Part shown: piece by piece, positions 11,948 to 12,166 of the stretch
Numbering within the stretch: position 1 is the first letter of the stretch
Layout: each line of letters begins with the position of its first letter
Assembly (NCBI GenBank): GCA_026785645.1
Contig: JAJAZM010000080.1
Coordinates: forward strand, 1-12,166
DNA: 12,166 nucleotides
Reading direction: 5' to 3'
Source: Sphingomonas bacterium
Lineage (GTDB): Bacteria; Pseudomonadota; Alphaproteobacteria; Sphingomonadales; Sphingomonadaceae
Translations under genes and position numbers: made by a program
Notes under the pieces: model-generated
What the model was told of the DNA's origin: nothing
The model's input: only the letters and a program-made list of their open reading frames with translations
Databases searched by the model: none

Positions 11948-12166
11948 ATGCCCGAAGTCATTTTTCCTGGTCCCGAAGGCCGCCTCGAAGGTCGCTTCAA
12001 TCCCGGCCCCCGTCCGCGCGCACCGGTCGCGATGATCCTCCACAGCCATCCGCAGGCCGGTGGCACGATGAACAACAAGATCGTGCAATTGCTCTACAAG
12101 ACCTTCGTCCGCCGCGGTTTCGCTACCCTGCGCTTCAATTTTCGCGGAGTCGGCAAGAGCCAGGGC
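11948..12166 (+). CDS. Alpha/beta hydrolase, COG2945-like, N-terminal part (cut by window end)
   Basis: The first 73 codons of a gene that runs out of the window. The sequence has MPEVIFPGPEGRLEG, then VAMILHSHPQAGGTMNNKIV, then YKTFVRRGFATLRFNFRGVG and KSQG. The LHSHPQ-GGTMNNK and RFNFRGVGKSQG signatures are those of the COG2945/YfhR-type alpha/beta hydrolases. The nucleophile serine elbow lies beyond the window edge, so the enzyme class and activity cannot be confirmed. No strong ribosome binding site is visible before the ATG. It is divergent from the desulfurase operon. Confidence 0.88.
   Translation, partial: MPEVIFPGPEGRLEGRFNPGPRPRAPVAMILHSHPQAGGTMNNKIVQLLYKTFVRRGFATLRFNFRGVGKSQG

Noticed and set aside
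1..12166. tRNA genes, CRISPR arrays, insertion sequences and prophage genes
   Set aside because: I saw no tRNA-like cloverleaf, no regular spacer array, and no transposase or integrase.

Overview
The window is GC-rich, tightly packed bacterial DNA. It most resembles an alphaproteobacterium, probably a sphingomonad. This rests on a GGAAC-N17-CGTT general-stress (EcfG-type) promoter, the small Ffs-type SRP RNA directly before dnaX, a tandem pair of NifS-family desulfurases, and a palindromic repeat (CGTCATTGCGAG...GCGAAGCAA) that I recall as common in sphingomonad genomes. The species cannot be named from this sequence alone.

Left part, forward strand (1-1131): the 3' end of an SbtA-type sodium/bicarbonate symporter gene, a small PII-like protein, and a beta-class carbonic anhydrase. 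They are separated by 5 nt and then overlap by 1 nt, so this reads as one inorganic-carbon uptake and interconversion operon. A glycine-zipper lipoprotein gene (minus strand, 1153-1482) follows, divergent from a NYN-domain nuclease with a C-terminal LOTUS/OST-HTH domain (1591-2325). Next come a general-stress FMN-binding split-barrel protein with its own EcfG-type promoter (2387-2917), a strong terminator, and a DoxX-family membrane protein (3047-3514).

Middle and right part, almost entirely minus strand: the ABC-F ATPase EttA (3548-5221), a compound inverted repeat (5301-5411), a fatty-acyl-CoA ligase (5416-7023), the YbaB/EbfC nucleoid protein (7103-7432), DNA polymerase III gamma/tau DnaX (7436-9085), and the 4.5S-type SRP RNA (about 9134-9226). 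Upstream of these is a three-gene overlapping operon encoding two NifS/IscS-type desulfurases and an adrenodoxin-type [2Fe-2S] ferredoxin (transcribed from 11784 down to 9267).

At the right edge an alpha/beta hydrolase gene runs divergently out of the window (from 11948). The intergenic region between it and the desulfurase operon holds three CGCGCCTGAT repeats and two back-to-back promoter candidates.

Most genes are housekeeping or stress genes. The best leads are the SbtA/PII/carbonic anhydrase module whose PII-like protein lacks the cyanobacterial redox tail, the paired desulfurases joined directly to a ferredoxin without iscU, the repeat-bearing divergent promoter that drives them, and a predicted leaderless dnaX.
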